Below, one piece after another: positions 8,763-17,189 of a stretch of 64,000 nt of DNA (positions are counted from its first letter, which is position 1; every line of letters begins with the position of its first letter). A model generated the notes under the pieces. The model was not told where the DNA came from. It did no database searches and saw nothing but the letters and a program-made list of their open reading frames with translations. The DNA lies in NCBI RefSeq assembly GCF_004135385.1, contig NZ_CP035493.1:3229440-3293439 (forward strand), read 5' to 3'. Source of the DNA: Xylanimonas protaetiae. Its GTDB lineage: Bacteria; Actinomycetota; Actinomycetes; Actinomycetales; Cellulomonadaceae. Made by a program: the position numbers and the translations under genes.

Positions 8763-9971
8763 CTACGACGCGCGCCGCGCCCCCAGCAGGACGCCCGCGA
8801 GGCCCGCGACGACGAACCCCGGCACCACGAGGAAGGCCGCGTGCACGCCGACGAGGTCAGCGAGCGCACCGAGCGCGAAGGGCACGACGCCGATCGCGAC
8901 GCCGGCGGCGACGGTCACGACGGAGGCCGCGGAGTCGGCCGGGCCGCGCGCGGCCGCCAGGAAGAGGGCGCTGCCCAGCGGGAAGAGCAGGCCGACGCCG
9001 AGGCCGCAGACCACCAGCCCGGCGATGGCGACGACGGGCGTGCCGGCCGTCCAGAGCACGGCCCACCCGATCCCGGCGACGCCGAACGCGACCGCCACGA
9101 GGGGTGCGGCGCCCCAGCGGCGGGTGGCGGGCCCGGACGTCAGGCGGCTCACCGCCATGCCCGCGACGAGGCCCGCGGTGCTGCCGGCGGCGACGCCTGC
9201 CGAGGCGCCGGTGGACTCGCGCAGCAGCGACGCCGCCCAGAACGTCGTCGCGAACTCGATGGCCGTGCCCGAGACGGTCGCGAGGAGCATCAGCCAGGCG
9301 TCGGCGCCGAGCGCCAGGCGGCCGTGGGCGCCGTCGTGACGGCCGCCGGCACCCCGCGGCGCGGGCTCGCGCGGGACGGTGCGCGACCACAGCACGGCGG
9401 CCGCCGCCGCGAGCGGGACGGACGTGACCAGCGCGGCCCGCCACCCGAACCCGATCCCGACGGCGGCGCCGAGGGCGAGCGGCCCGACGACGCCGGCGAC
9501 CGTGCCGAGCCCGTTCCCGGTGGCGAGCGCGGTGGCCGCGCCGCGCGGGCCGAGGTGCAGCACCAGCCCGGCGGTGCCGGCGCCGAGGGCGAGGCTGCCG
9601 CCGACCGACATGACGACGACGGCGGCGAGCCCCAGCACGAACGAGGGCGACACGACGAACACGCTGAGGCCCACGGCGATGAGCGCGGCGCTGAGCAGGA
9701 GGGTGCGCCGGCGTCCGACGGCGGGCACGAGGCGCGGCATCACGAGCCCCGCGATCACGGTGCCGACGGCCATGGCCGTGCCGTGCAGGCCGGTCAGCGT
9801 GTCCGTCAGGCCGCGCTCGGTGCCGAGCAGCTGGCTGGCGGGGCCGAACATGTAGAGCACCCAGCCCCACAGGGCGTAGGTCGCGAACATCGACCACGTG
9901 AAGGTGTCGGCTCCGCGCGGACGGGCGGCGTCGTCCTGCGGGCGCGGCGGGGTGGGGTGGTCGAGGGGCAC
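8763..9971 (-). CDS. MFS transporter
   Basis: About 402 residues with 12 hydrophobic segments, beginning WSMFATYALWGWVLYMFGP near residue 28. An MFS loop (MPRLVPAVGRRRTLLL) follows the second helix. The N-half and C-half are separated by a Gly/His-rich loop (GGRHDGAHGRLALG). Substrate is unknown. The GTG start at 9971 has AAGGA 7 nt upstream; the longer frame upstream is Arg/Pro-rich and unlikely to be coding. It is divergent from the hypothetical gene at 10139. Confidence 0.8.
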   Translation of the reverse strand: MPLDHPTPPRPQDDAARPRGADTFTWSMFATYALWGWVLYMFGPASQLLGTERGLTDTLTGLHGTAMAVGTVIAGLVMPRLVPAVGRRRTLLLSAALIAVGLSVFVVSPSFVLGLAAVVVMSVGGSLALGAGTAGLVLHLGPRGAATALATGNGLGTVAGVVGPLALGAAVGIGFGWRAALVTSVPLAAAAAVLWSRTVPREPAPRGAGGRHDGAHGRLALGADAWLMLLATVSGTAIEFATTFWAASLLRESTGASAGVAAGSTAGLVAGMAVSRLTSGPATRRWGAAPLVAVAFGVAGIGWAVLWTAGTPVVAIAGLVVCGLGVGLLFPLGSALFLAAARGPADSAASVVTVAAGVAIGVVPFALGALADLVGVHAAFLVVPGFVVAGLAGVLLGARRAS

Positions 9972-10138
9972 GGAGGTCCTTGCGCGGGGTGTCGGGGTGA
10001 TGCGCGCGACGTGCCGCACCGGCCCCAGGATCGCGCGGCGGGCGGGGATGGGCAACGCGCCGTCGCGCCGCGTCCGTCGCTGGTGCAGGCGTGGCGCGAC
10101 CTGTTGTCCTGGCACCGCCCGTGCGCCACCCTGGGCGC

Positions 10139-10765
10139 ATGCGCATCGCGGGGCAGCCGTCCTGGAGGTTGTCGGTCAGCGACAGCCAGTCGCTCGAGGT
10201 CGCCCTGTACGTGCGGGACGCGGCCGGGATCGTGGTCGCGGGCGACGACGTCCCGCCGCCGCTCACCGCCCCGCCGCCCCGCTCGGACGTCCTCGACGGC
10301 GCGGACCCGGCCCCGGTGGCGGCGCAGTGGCTCGCGTGGTGGCGGACGCTGGTCGCGCTGGACCTTGAGCTGCAGAAGGCGCCCACGCTGGACGGCGCGG
10401 CGTGGCAGGCGTGGGCCAGGGAGCACGCAGCGCGCCGGGACGCGGCCGGAACCCCGACCGACGACTTCGCGGGCCTCGCCCACGCGCCCGCCCTGCGCCA
10501 GGCGTGCGTCGCGCTGGCCCACGACGCGTACGGCGCCGCCCGCCGGAACCCGGAGCTGGACCGGGCGCCGTGGGCGCAGACGAAGCAGGTCGTCGACGAC
10601 GTCGCGCAGGCGCACGGGGTGGACCCGGACGTGCTGTCCGGGGTCGTGATCCAGGTGCCGACGACGGGCGGCTGGTGGCGCGTGGTCGAGCCGGGGGCCG
10701 TCCTCGCGTCGACCGCCGCGCCGTACGACGCCGTGGTGCGGGCCGCGTTCGAGTCAGCCCTCTGA
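10139..10765 (+). CDS. Hypothetical actinobacterial protein
   Basis: 208 residues, no membrane segment or signal. It opens MRIAGQPSWRLSVSDSQSLEVAL and contains a Trp-rich segment (WLAWWRTLVALDLEL near residue 62) and a C-terminal GGWWRVVEPGAVLAS. I do not recognise a family. Codon use is typical of the window and the frame is uninterrupted. Its end overlaps the convergent AI-2E-family gene by 12 bp. Confidence 0.6.
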   Translation: MRIAGQPSWRLSVSDSQSLEVALYVRDAAGIVVAGDDVPPPLTAPPPRSDVLDGADPAPVAAQWLAWWRTLVALDLELQKAPTLDGAAWQAWAREHAARRDAAGTPTDDFAGLAHAPALRQACVALAHDAYGAARRNPELDRAPWAQTKQVVDDVAQAHGVDPDVLSGVVIQVPTTGGWWRVVEPGAVLASTAAPYDAVVRAAFESAL

Positions 10766-11887
10766 GCGCGGCGCCCCGTCGCGCGCCGGGGCCTGGTCCG
10801 GCGGGTCCGACGGCGCGTCGGCCCCGCTCGGCCCCGGTGCGTCGTCGTGGTCGGGGCGGCGTCTCAGGTGCCCGACGACGTCGCGCAGCATGACCGTCAC
10901 GGGCGCGGAGAGCATGGCCCCGAGGAGGCCGGCGAGCACGGTGCCGACGACCGTCGAGCCCAGGTTGACGATCGGGTGCAGGCGCAGCCGGTCCGAGGAC
11001 AGCTTGGTGAGCACGAGCGTCTGGACGACGTTCTGCATCACGAGGATGACGCCGAGCAGGACGAGCGCCTCCGTGGGCCCGCGCGACCCCAGCGCGATGA
11101 GCACCGCGAACGCGCCCGAGAAGATCGCGCCGAGGAACGGCACGTACGACGTCACGAACGTCACGAGCGCGATCGAGACCGCGAGCGGCACCCCGAGCAC
11201 GACGGCGGCGACCGCGATGAGGGCCGCCGCCAGCAGGTTCGACACCGACATCGCGCCGAAGTACCGCCGCAGGGTCGTGGTGGCCTGGTCGACGACGTCG
11301 CGCCCCGACGTCGCGCCGAGGGACGCGTACCGGGCGACGAACGCCTCGATCCGGGGCCAGTCGGCCATGACGTAGAAGAGGAAGAAGACGGCGACGAACG
11401 TCCCGACGAGGAACGCCGCCGCGCTGGAGAACACGCTGCCGAACAGGCTCGCGAGGCCGCCGCTCAGGGCGGACGTCGCACTCCCCAGGTCGATGCCGGA
11501 CACGTCCAGCGACGTGCCGGCGAGCTCCTCCTGGAGGGTCGCGAGCCCGCGGGTCAGCCGGTCGGCGATCTCCGTGGACTGCTCGACGACGCCGACCACC
11601 GTCACCCACACGGCGACGCCCAGCACGGCCGCCAGCACCACCAGCACGGCCGCCGCCCCCAGGCCGCGCCGCAGCCCGGCCCGCTCCAGGCGGTCGACGG
11701 CGGGCTGCAGCAGGATGCCGAGCACCGCCGCGACGACGAGCGGCACCACCACGCCGCTGAGCGTGGAGGCGGCGGTGTAGACGACCAGGCCGGCGGCCGC
11801 GATGCCGACGACGGCCCACGCGATCCGGCCGAGGCGGAGCACGCGGTCGCCCAGAGGCCTGGCGGTCTCGGGAACGTGGTCGGGCAC
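10754..11887 (-). CDS. AI-2E family transporter (PerM/TqsA-like)
   Basis: 377 residues with about eight membrane helices in the usual layout: two near the N-terminus (IAWAVVGIAAAGLVVYTAAS, VVVPLVVAAVLGILLQP), a soluble loop, then a helical C-half with VTSYVPFLGAIFSGAFAVLIAL and GVILVMQNVVQTLVL, the family signature region. Members export autoinducer-2 or act in ion/pH homeostasis; the substrate is not predictable. The GTG at 11887 was chosen for its GAGGAG ribosome-binding site; the Met pair at 11914-11917 has no such site. A charged, disordered tail ends the protein. Confidence 0.85.
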   Translation of the reverse strand: MPDHVPETARPLGDRVLRLGRIAWAVVGIAAAGLVVYTAASTLSGVVVPLVVAAVLGILLQPAVDRLERAGLRRGLGAAAVLVVLAAVLGVAVWVTVVGVVEQSTEIADRLTRGLATLQEELAGTSLDVSGIDLGSATSALSGGLASLFGSVFSSAAAFLVGTFVAVFFLFYVMADWPRIEAFVARYASLGATSGRDVVDQATTTLRRYFGAMSVSNLLAAALIAVAAVVLGVPLAVSIALVTFVTSYVPFLGAIFSGAFAVLIALGSRGPTEALVLLGVILVMQNVVQTLVLTKLSSDRLRLHPIVNLGSTVVGTVLAGLLGAMLSAPVTVMLRDVVGHLRRRPDHDDAPGPSGADAPSDPPDQAPARDGAPRSEG

Positions 11888-12068
11888 GGCTCTCCTCGGG
11901 TCGGTGGGGAGCATCATCCCGCGCGGGCACCGGGAGCGCGCGCCCGTCGGGGCGCGATGCAGTGGCCCGCGGCGCGGTCGGGACGGTGCCGCCCGGCAGA
12001 GGTGCCGGCGACCGGGCGCGGGCGCGTCCGCCGTTGCGAGCGGTCGGCCCTCCGGCGAGGGTGGCAGC

Positions 12069-13418
12069 GTGGCCCAGCCCGCGAGCAGCACCCCAGGGAC
12101 GGCCGGTGCGGAGCACCGCTCCGGCAGACGCGCGAACCCGGTCGCGAGGTTCCTCAAGGCGCTCGGGCCGGGGCTCGTGACCGGCGCGGCCGACGACGAC
12201 CCGTCCGGCGTCGCGACGTATGCGCAGGCCGGAGCGACCTTCGGGAACGCGATGCTGTGGACGGTGCCGTTCACGCTGCCGCTGATGATGGCCGTCCAGG
12301 AGATCTGCGACCGGATGGCGCTGGCGTCCGGCGACAGCCTGGGAATGCTGATCCGTCGCAGGTTCCGCGGCGGGGCCCGCACCGCCATCGTCGTCCTCAT
12401 GGCCGCCCTCATCGTCGCGAACTGCCTGAACCTCGCGGCAGACCTCATGGCCATCGGCCAGGGCGTGCAGCTGCTCGGCGCGGGACCGGCCCCCGTGTGG
12501 TCGGCGGTCGCGGGCGTGGGCATCGTCGTCGCGCTGGTGCTCGGGTCGTTCGACTGGATCGGGCGCATCTTCAAGTGGCTCTGCCTCGTCCTGCTGGTCT
12601 ACGTCGGCGTCCTCTTCGCCGCCGACGTGGACTGGGCCGACGTCGGCGCCGGGCTGCTCGGGACCCAGGTCCACCTCACGCCCGACTACGTCGGCCTGAC
12701 CGTCGGCGTCCTCGGCACCACCATCAGCCCGTACATGTTCTTCTGGCAGACCGCGCAGCGCGTCGAGGAGCTGCGCGAGGAACCGCTGGGCGGGGACGGC
12801 ACCGCCGCGCTGGATCAGCGGAGCGTCGGCGAGGCGCGGCGCCGCCTGCGCACGGGCCGCCTGGACGTGTTCACGGGCATGGTCTTCAGCGTCCTGATCA
12901 TGTTCGCGATCATCGCCGCGACGGCCGCCACGCTCGGCACACGCCACCAGACGGTCACGAGCGCCGCGCAGGCGGCGCAGGCCCTCGAACCGATCGCCGG
13001 CACCTACGCCGGGGCGCTCTTCGCCATCGGGTTCATCGGCTCCGGCATCCTGGCCGTCCCCGTGCTTGCCGCGTCCGGGGCGGCCGGCATGGCCGCGCTC
13101 CTCGACAAGCGGTGGGGGCTGGAGAAGAGCCCGCGCAAGGCGCCCGTCTTCTATCTCCTGCTCGGCGTCGGCGTCGTCGCCGGAACGCTGCTGTCGGTGT
13201 TCCTCAGCAACCCCATCCGGCTGCTGGTGCTCTCCGCCGTCGTCAACGGGATCGCGGCCGGACCGTTCGTCGTGATCATGATGCTCATCTCCCACGACCG
13301 CACCATCATGCACCGGTACCGCAACGGCGCGCTCTCCCGGACCCTCGGCTGGGCTGCCGCGGTGATCATGTGCGTCGGGGGCGTCTACGGCGTCTGGTAC
13401 ACGGTCGCGGGCGGCTGA
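12069..13418 (+). CDS. NRAMP-related divalent metal transporter (variant binding site)
   Basis: 449 residues, 11 predicted helices, SLC11/NRAMP fold. TM1 carries D44-P45-S46-G47 where classical NRAMPs have Asp-Pro-Gly-Asn. TM6 carries TTISPYMFFWQT (S220-P221-Y222) where classical proteins have a Met-Pro-His core. The soft Met ligand used for Mn/Fe is therefore absent, as in NRAMP-related magnesium transporters. Located in the cytoplasmic membrane; likely H+-independent or weakly coupled uptake of Mg2+ or another hard cation (inference). GTG start at 12069; divergent from the AI-2E-family gene. Confidence 0.85.
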   Translation: MAQPASSTPGTAGAEHRSGRRANPVARFLKALGPGLVTGAADDDPSGVATYAQAGATFGNAMLWTVPFTLPLMMAVQEICDRMALASGDSLGMLIRRRFRGGARTAIVVLMAALIVANCLNLAADLMAIGQGVQLLGAGPAPVWSAVAGVGIVVALVLGSFDWIGRIFKWLCLVLLVYVGVLFAADVDWADVGAGLLGTQVHLTPDYVGLTVGVLGTTISPYMFFWQTAQRVEELREEPLGGDGTAALDQRSVGEARRRLRTGRLDVFTGMVFSVLIMFAIIAATAATLGTRHQTVTSAAQAAQALEPIAGTYAGALFAIGFIGSGILAVPVLAASGAAGMAALLDKRWGLEKSPRKAPVFYLLLGVGVVAGTLLSVFLSNPIRLLVLSAVVNGIAAGPFVVIMMLISHDRTIMHRYRNGALSRTLGWAAAVIMCVGGVYGVWYTVAGG

Positions 13419-13439
13419 CCGGCCAGAACCGGTCCTCGC

Positions 13440-13471
13440 GGTGCGCTCGCCCGCCGGTGCGCTCGCCCGCC
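13440..13471. repeat. Exact 16-bp tandem duplication
   Basis: The 16-mer GGTGCGCTCGCCCGCC occurs twice back to back (13440-13455, 13456-13471) in the short gap between the NRAMP-like gene and the TMEM175-type gene. It probably arose by slippage; it may lie in the promoter or leader of the downstream gene. Confidence 0.8.
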
Positions 13472-13511
13472 TGCCGGGCGCATCGCACACCGCACCTCCA
13501 CACTGGGCATC

Positions 13512-14186
13512 ATGAGCGAGCCGGTGGCCGCGCGGCCGGGCCTGGGTACCTTCCGTCGCCTCGAGTTCTTCACCGACGGCGTCTTCGCCATCGTGATGAC
13601 GATCATGGTCCTGGAGGTGGACGTCCCGCGCGGGCCCGCCGGCGAGCTGTGGGCGCAGATCGGCGAGCGCGTGCCCGAGCTCGCCACCTACGCGCTCGCG
13701 TTCGTCACGCTCGGCGCGCTGTGGTTCGGCAACCGCACGCAGGGCGAGCAGCTCGAGCGCGCAGACCATCCCCTGACCTGGCTCGTGCTCACGCTGCTGC
13801 TCACCGTGGCGCTCGTGCCCTTCTCCGCCGCGATGCTCGGGCACGAGCCGACGGCGCGCCCCGCCGTCGTGTTCTTCGGCGCGCACCTGACCGTGGTGTA
13901 CGTGGTGCACGCGCTGGTGTGGACGTACGCGTCCGGGCGCGCCCACCTGCTACGGCCCGGCCTGCCGGACGGGTACCGGCGGCGGTCCCGGCGGTACTCC
14001 TGGCTCCCCGCGGGCGGGTACGCGGCGGCGACGCTGCTCGGCCTGGCGGCCCCCGTCGTCGGGCTGGTGGGCTTCCTGCTCGTGCCCGCCTGGCTCGTCA
14101 GCGGGCTCTTCTACCGCGGGCTCGGCCGCCTGCACGACCACGAGGCGCGGGCGTCCCGGGCCGTCGCGGGCCAGGAAGCCCGGTAG
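13512..14186 (+). CDS. TMEM175-family (DUF1211) potassium channel-like protein
   Basis: 224 residues, six hydrophobic segments. The first helix shows the family signature as RLEFFTDGVFAIVMTIMVLEV (residues about 16-36), the FSDGVFAI-type selectivity-filter helix of bacterial TMEM175. Helices 2-6 follow (YALAFVTLGALWFGN; LVLTLLLTVALVPFSAAML; LTVVYVVHALVWTYA; two after the RRRSRR loop). Bacterial members form tetrameric K+ leak channels. Its end converges with the methyltransferase gene. Confidence 0.85.
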   Translation: MSEPVAARPGLGTFRRLEFFTDGVFAIVMTIMVLEVDVPRGPAGELWAQIGERVPELATYALAFVTLGALWFGNRTQGEQLERADHPLTWLVLTLLLTVALVPFSAAMLGHEPTARPAVVFFGAHLTVVYVVHALVWTYASGRAHLLRPGLPDGYRRRSRRYSWLPAGGYAAATLLGLAAPVVGLVGFLLVPAWLVSGLFYRGLGRLHDHEARASRAVAGQEAR

Positions 14187-14190
14187 CCCC

Positions 14191-14219
14191 GGCCCGGCGA
14201 CGCTCAGCGACGCCGGGCC
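14191..14219. terminator. Hairpin between convergent genes
   Basis: GGCCCGGCG (14191-14199) pairs perfectly with CGCCGGGCC (14211-14219) across an 11-nt loop. It begins just after the channel gene stop (14186) and overlaps the last codons of the convergent methyltransferase gene. Confidence 0.6.
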
Positions 14220-14962
14220 AGGTGCACGGTGAGGTCGGCGTCGAGCGTCACCCGGTCGGGCAGCACGGCGAGCACGGCGGCGAGGGCCCGCTCGCGGACC
14301 GCGCCGGGCAGCGCGAGGTAGGCGGAGACCGTCGCGAGATGGCCGACGTAGTCCCGGGCGGGCACCGTGGGCCGCCGCGCGACCTCCACCTGGCGCACGT
14401 CCGTGAACGCGTCCGCCCTGACCAGCTCCGTCCCCGGCCACTGCAGCGTGGCGTCCTCCGGCGTCCCGTCGGGTGCCGGCACCTCGTCGTCGGCCAGGAA
14501 CGGCGCGCGGGCGGACCGGACCGCCTCCGCGAGGGCCGGGTCGGCCAGCCGCAGCGGCGCGCCGAACGAGGCGAACACCCCGCCCGGCTCGAGGAGGGCG
14601 GCCACCCGCTCCCAGCGCCCGGCCGGTGCGGTCCAGTGCAGCGACGCCGCCGCGAAGACGAGCTCGTAGGTCTGCGCCGGAGCGAGGTCCTCGAACGCCG
14701 CCCGGACGACGGTGACCTCGGCCGGGACCTGGCGGCGCAGCTCGGCGAGCATGTCCGCGTCCGGGTCCGTCGCGGTGACCCGGATCCCCCGGCCCGCGAA
14801 GAGCCGCGTGGCCTTGCCCGTCCCGGCGCCGACCTCGAGGGCCGTGCGCACCGGCCGGCCGGCGTAGGCGAGCACCGTGTCGGCGAGCTCGTCGGGGTAG
14901 CCGGGCCGGTACCGCTCGTACGCGGCGGCGGCCGCGCCGAAGGTCAGAGCGCGCGCTGTCAT
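14204..14962 (-). CDS. Class I SAM-dependent methyltransferase
   Basis: 252 residues. Motif I is EVGAGTGKATRLFAGRG (about residues 38-54); motif II-like ATDPDADMLAEL follows near 60; then TYELVFAAASLHWTAP near 95, typical of UbiE/Tam-like methyltransferases. N-terminal FGAAAAAYERYRPGYPDEL is the family's usual opening. The methyl acceptor is unknown. Start at MTARALTFG; the C-terminus is degenerate in a way common to these proteins. Confidence 0.85.
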   Translation of the reverse strand: MTARALTFGAAAAAYERYRPGYPDELADTVLAYAGRPVRTALEVGAGTGKATRLFAGRGIRVTATDPDADMLAELRRQVPAEVTVVRAAFEDLAPAQTYELVFAAASLHWTAPAGRWERVAALLEPGGVFASFGAPLRLADPALAEAVRSARAPFLADDEVPAPDGTPEDATLQWPGTELVRADAFTDVRQVEVARRPTVPARDYVGHLATVSAYLALPGAVRERALAAVLAVLPDRVTLDADLTVHLARRR

Positions 14963-15038
14963 GGGGGCGAGTGTGCCGCGCGGGGGCCGACGCGCCCAGC
15001 CCTTTACGGCGGTGGCCGCCTCGCAGGTGCCCGCTACG

Positions 15039-15656
15039 TCAACGGGTCAGCAGCGGCATGACGACGTCGTCGACGATCTCCTCGATGACCTCGGGCGACA
15101 CCGGTCGCAGCGTCATGAGCAGCTCGCCGCGCATCAGGTCGAACGCGAGCGACCTGGCGCGCGGCGTGAGGTTCTCCTCCTTGACCTCGCCGCGGGCGAC
15201 GGCGCGGCGGTAGAACGCCTCGGTGCTCGGCTCGCGGCCGCCGACGAACACCTCGCGCAGGTCGCTCAGCGCGGTGCCCGTCTCGGCGAAGTACCCGGTC
15301 AGCCGGTGGAACGCCGTCAGTCCCACGCGCACGCGGGCGCGGTTCGCCCACGTCAGGAGCGCGAGCAGGTCGCCGCGCAGGCTGCCCGTGTCGATCGGCT
15401 CGTACGTCTCCGCCCTGGCACCGTGCACCACGACGGCGCGGACGAGGTCGGGCTTGCTCGGCCAGCGCCGGTAGACGACGGCCCGGCTCGTCCCCGCGCG
15501 CGCGGCGACGCCCTCGTAGGTGAGGGCGTCGTAGCCCTTCTCGACGAGCTCTGCCCACGCGGCCTCGAGCAGCGCGGTCTCCAGCTCGGCGCCGCGGCGC
15601 CGGCGGGCGGGTGCGCTCCCGGTGACGTCCGGCCCGGAGGCGGCGTTAAGAGACAT
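15039..15656 (-). CDS. TetR-family transcriptional regulator
   Basis: 205 residues. The N-terminal HTH is complete: ELETALLEAAWAELVEKGYDALTYEGVAARAGTSRAVVYRRWPSK (in pieces, residues about 23-67), i.e. TetR helices 1-3 ending in the recognition-helix YRRW. The C-terminal two thirds are the variable ligand domain. It is divergent from an EmrB/QacA-type efflux pump with a 69-bp gap, so it most likely represses the pump and itself; ligand unknown. Confidence 0.9.
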   Translation of the reverse strand: MSLNAASGPDVTGSAPARRRRGAELETALLEAAWAELVEKGYDALTYEGVAARAGTSRAVVYRRWPSKPDLVRAVVVHGARAETYEPIDTGSLRGDLLALLTWANRARVRVGLTAFHRLTGYFAETGTALSDLREVFVGGREPSTEAFYRRAVARGEVKEENLTPRARSLAFDLMRGELLMTLRPVSPEVIEEIVDDVVMPLLTR

Positions 15657-15668
15657 GGTGTTCCCTAT

Positions 15669-15701
15669 CTCGCGAGTGAGGCGTACTCTCCACGGAAGAG
15701 T
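15669..15701. promoter_or_regulatory. Candidate TetR operators in the regulator/efflux intergenic region
   Basis: Two palindromes lie in the 69-bp divergent gap: CTCGCGAG (15669-15676) and ACTCT-N7-AGAGT (15685-15701). Both lie where a TetR dimer would block transcription in both directions. The efflux gene has a strong AAGGAGA ribosome-binding site at 15714-15720. Confidence 0.5.
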
Positions 15702-15725
15702 CACAGTGTATCTAAGGAGAGTTGC

Positions 15726-17189
15726 ATGGCCGAGAAGCCCGAGCGCGGCGACGACCACCTGGACCCCGCCGTCAGACGCGTCGTGTGGACCGTGCTGGTG
15801 GGCGGCATGGCGGTCCTGTTCGACACCACCATCGTCGCCGTCGGCATCCGCACCCTCGCCACCGAGCTGGACGTGAGCCTCTCCACCATCCAGTGGGTGA
15901 GCACCTCGTACCTCCTCGCGCTGGGCGTCGCCGTCCCGCTGGTCGGCTGGGCGCAGCGGGTGCTCGGCGGCAGGCGCCTGTGGATGCTCGCGCTCGCCGT
16001 GTTCCTGGCCGGCTCGATCCTGTGCTCGCTCTCGTGGGACGCCGGCAGCCTCATCGCGTTCCGCACGGTCCAGGGCCTGGGCGGCGGCATGCTCATGCCG
16101 CTCATGACCACGATGGTCATGCAGGCCGCGCGGGGGCAGAACCTCGGCAAGCTGGCCGCGACGATCGGGCTGCCGATCGCGCTCGGCCCGATCGTCGGCC
16201 CCGTGATCGGCGGCCTCATCCTGCACAACCTGCACTGGTCGTGGATGTTCTGGGTCAACGTGCCGTTCTGCGTCGTCGGCCTGGTCCTCGCCGGGCGCTT
16301 CCTGCCCCGGGACGCCGCGCCCCGGATGCTGCCGCTCGACGTCGTCGGGCTGCTGCTGCTCGCACCCGGCCTCGTGGGCCTGCTGTTCGGCCTGAGCAAC
16401 GTCTCCAAGGACGGCGGCTTCGGCCGCACGGACGTGTGGCTGCCCGCCGCGGCCGGCGTCGTCCTGGTCTCCGGGTTCTGCCTGTGGGCCCTGCCGCGCG
16501 GCCGCCGCGCGCTGGTGGACATCCGGCTCCTGAGGCACAAGCCGCTCTGGACGTCGTCGGCGCTCATGTTCCTCTCGGGCTTCGGGCTGTTCGGCGCGAT
16601 GTTCCTGCTGCCGCTGTACTTCCTGGAGCTGCGCGGGCACGACGTCCTGGGGGCCGCGCTCCTGCTCATCCCGCAGGGGGTGGGCGCCCTGCTCAGCCGG
16701 CTCGTCCTCAGCCGGTTCATCGACAGGGTCGGGCCGCGCTGGATCTCGCTCGCGTCGTTCCTCGTCGCGGCGCTCGCCACCGTGCCGTTCGCCGTGGCCG
16801 GGGCGCAGACCAGCCAGTGGTGGCTCGGCGGCGTGCTCCTGGTCCGCGGCCTCGGCCTCGGCTCCGCGCTCATCCCGCTCATGGCGCACGCCTTCTCCGG
16901 CCTGGCGCACGACGACGTCCCGGACGCCAGCATCGTGTCCCGCCTGCTGCAGCAGCTCGGCGGCTCGTTCGGCACGGCGGTGCTGGCCACGGTGCTCGCC
17001 TCCGGCACCACGCACGCCGTGACGCTCGCCGACGGCGCGGTCGCCTTCGACCACGCCTTCTGGTGGGCGGTCGGCTTCACCGGCCTGGCCGTCGTCCTGT
17101 CGTTCCTGCTGCCCGCGCACCGCGCACAGGAACCGGGCGCGACGCCGGAGCCGCCGAGGACCGCGGCGCGGAGCCTCAGCCGCCGGTGA
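15726..17189 (+). CDS. DHA2-family (EmrB/QacA-type) multidrug MFS transporter
   Basis: 487 residues with 14 predicted helices. Helix 1 shows the DHA2 motif FDTTIVAVGIRTL and helix 2 IQWVSTSYLLALGVAVPL; motif A-like WAQRVLGGRRLWML follows; motif C-like ATIGLPIALGPIVGPVIGG lies in helix 5 (antiporter signature). Likely a proton-driven drug or lipid exporter in the cytoplasmic membrane, regulated by the divergent TetR gene. Convergent with tatA, with overlap of the ThuA-frame tail. Confidence 0.9.
   Translation: MAEKPERGDDHLDPAVRRVVWTVLVGGMAVLFDTTIVAVGIRTLATELDVSLSTIQWVSTSYLLALGVAVPLVGWAQRVLGGRRLWMLALAVFLAGSILCSLSWDAGSLIAFRTVQGLGGGMLMPLMTTMVMQAARGQNLGKLAATIGLPIALGPIVGPVIGGLILHNLHWSWMFWVNVPFCVVGLVLAGRFLPRDAAPRMLPLDVVGLLLLAPGLVGLLFGLSNVSKDGGFGRTDVWLPAAAGVVLVSGFCLWALPRGRRALVDIRLLRHKPLWTSSALMFLSGFGLFGAMFLLPLYFLELRGHDVLGAALLLIPQGVGALLSRLVLSRFIDRVGPRWISLASFLVAALATVPFAVAGAQTSQWWLGGVLLVRGLGLGSALIPLMAHAFSGLAHDDVPDASIVSRLLQQLGGSFGTAVLATVLASGTTHAVTLADGAVAFDHAFWWAVGFTGLAVVLSFLLPAHRAQEPGATPEPPRTAARSLSRR

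Noticed and set aside
10847-15061. 1404-codon open frame on the plus strand
   Set aside because: It crosses several well-supported genes on both strands and has repetitive Arg/Gly/Pro content with no motif.
15657-17120. Upstream extension of the TetR frame through the efflux gene
   Set aside because: His/Gln/Glu-rich antisense translation of the MFS gene; the TetR protein starts at 15656.
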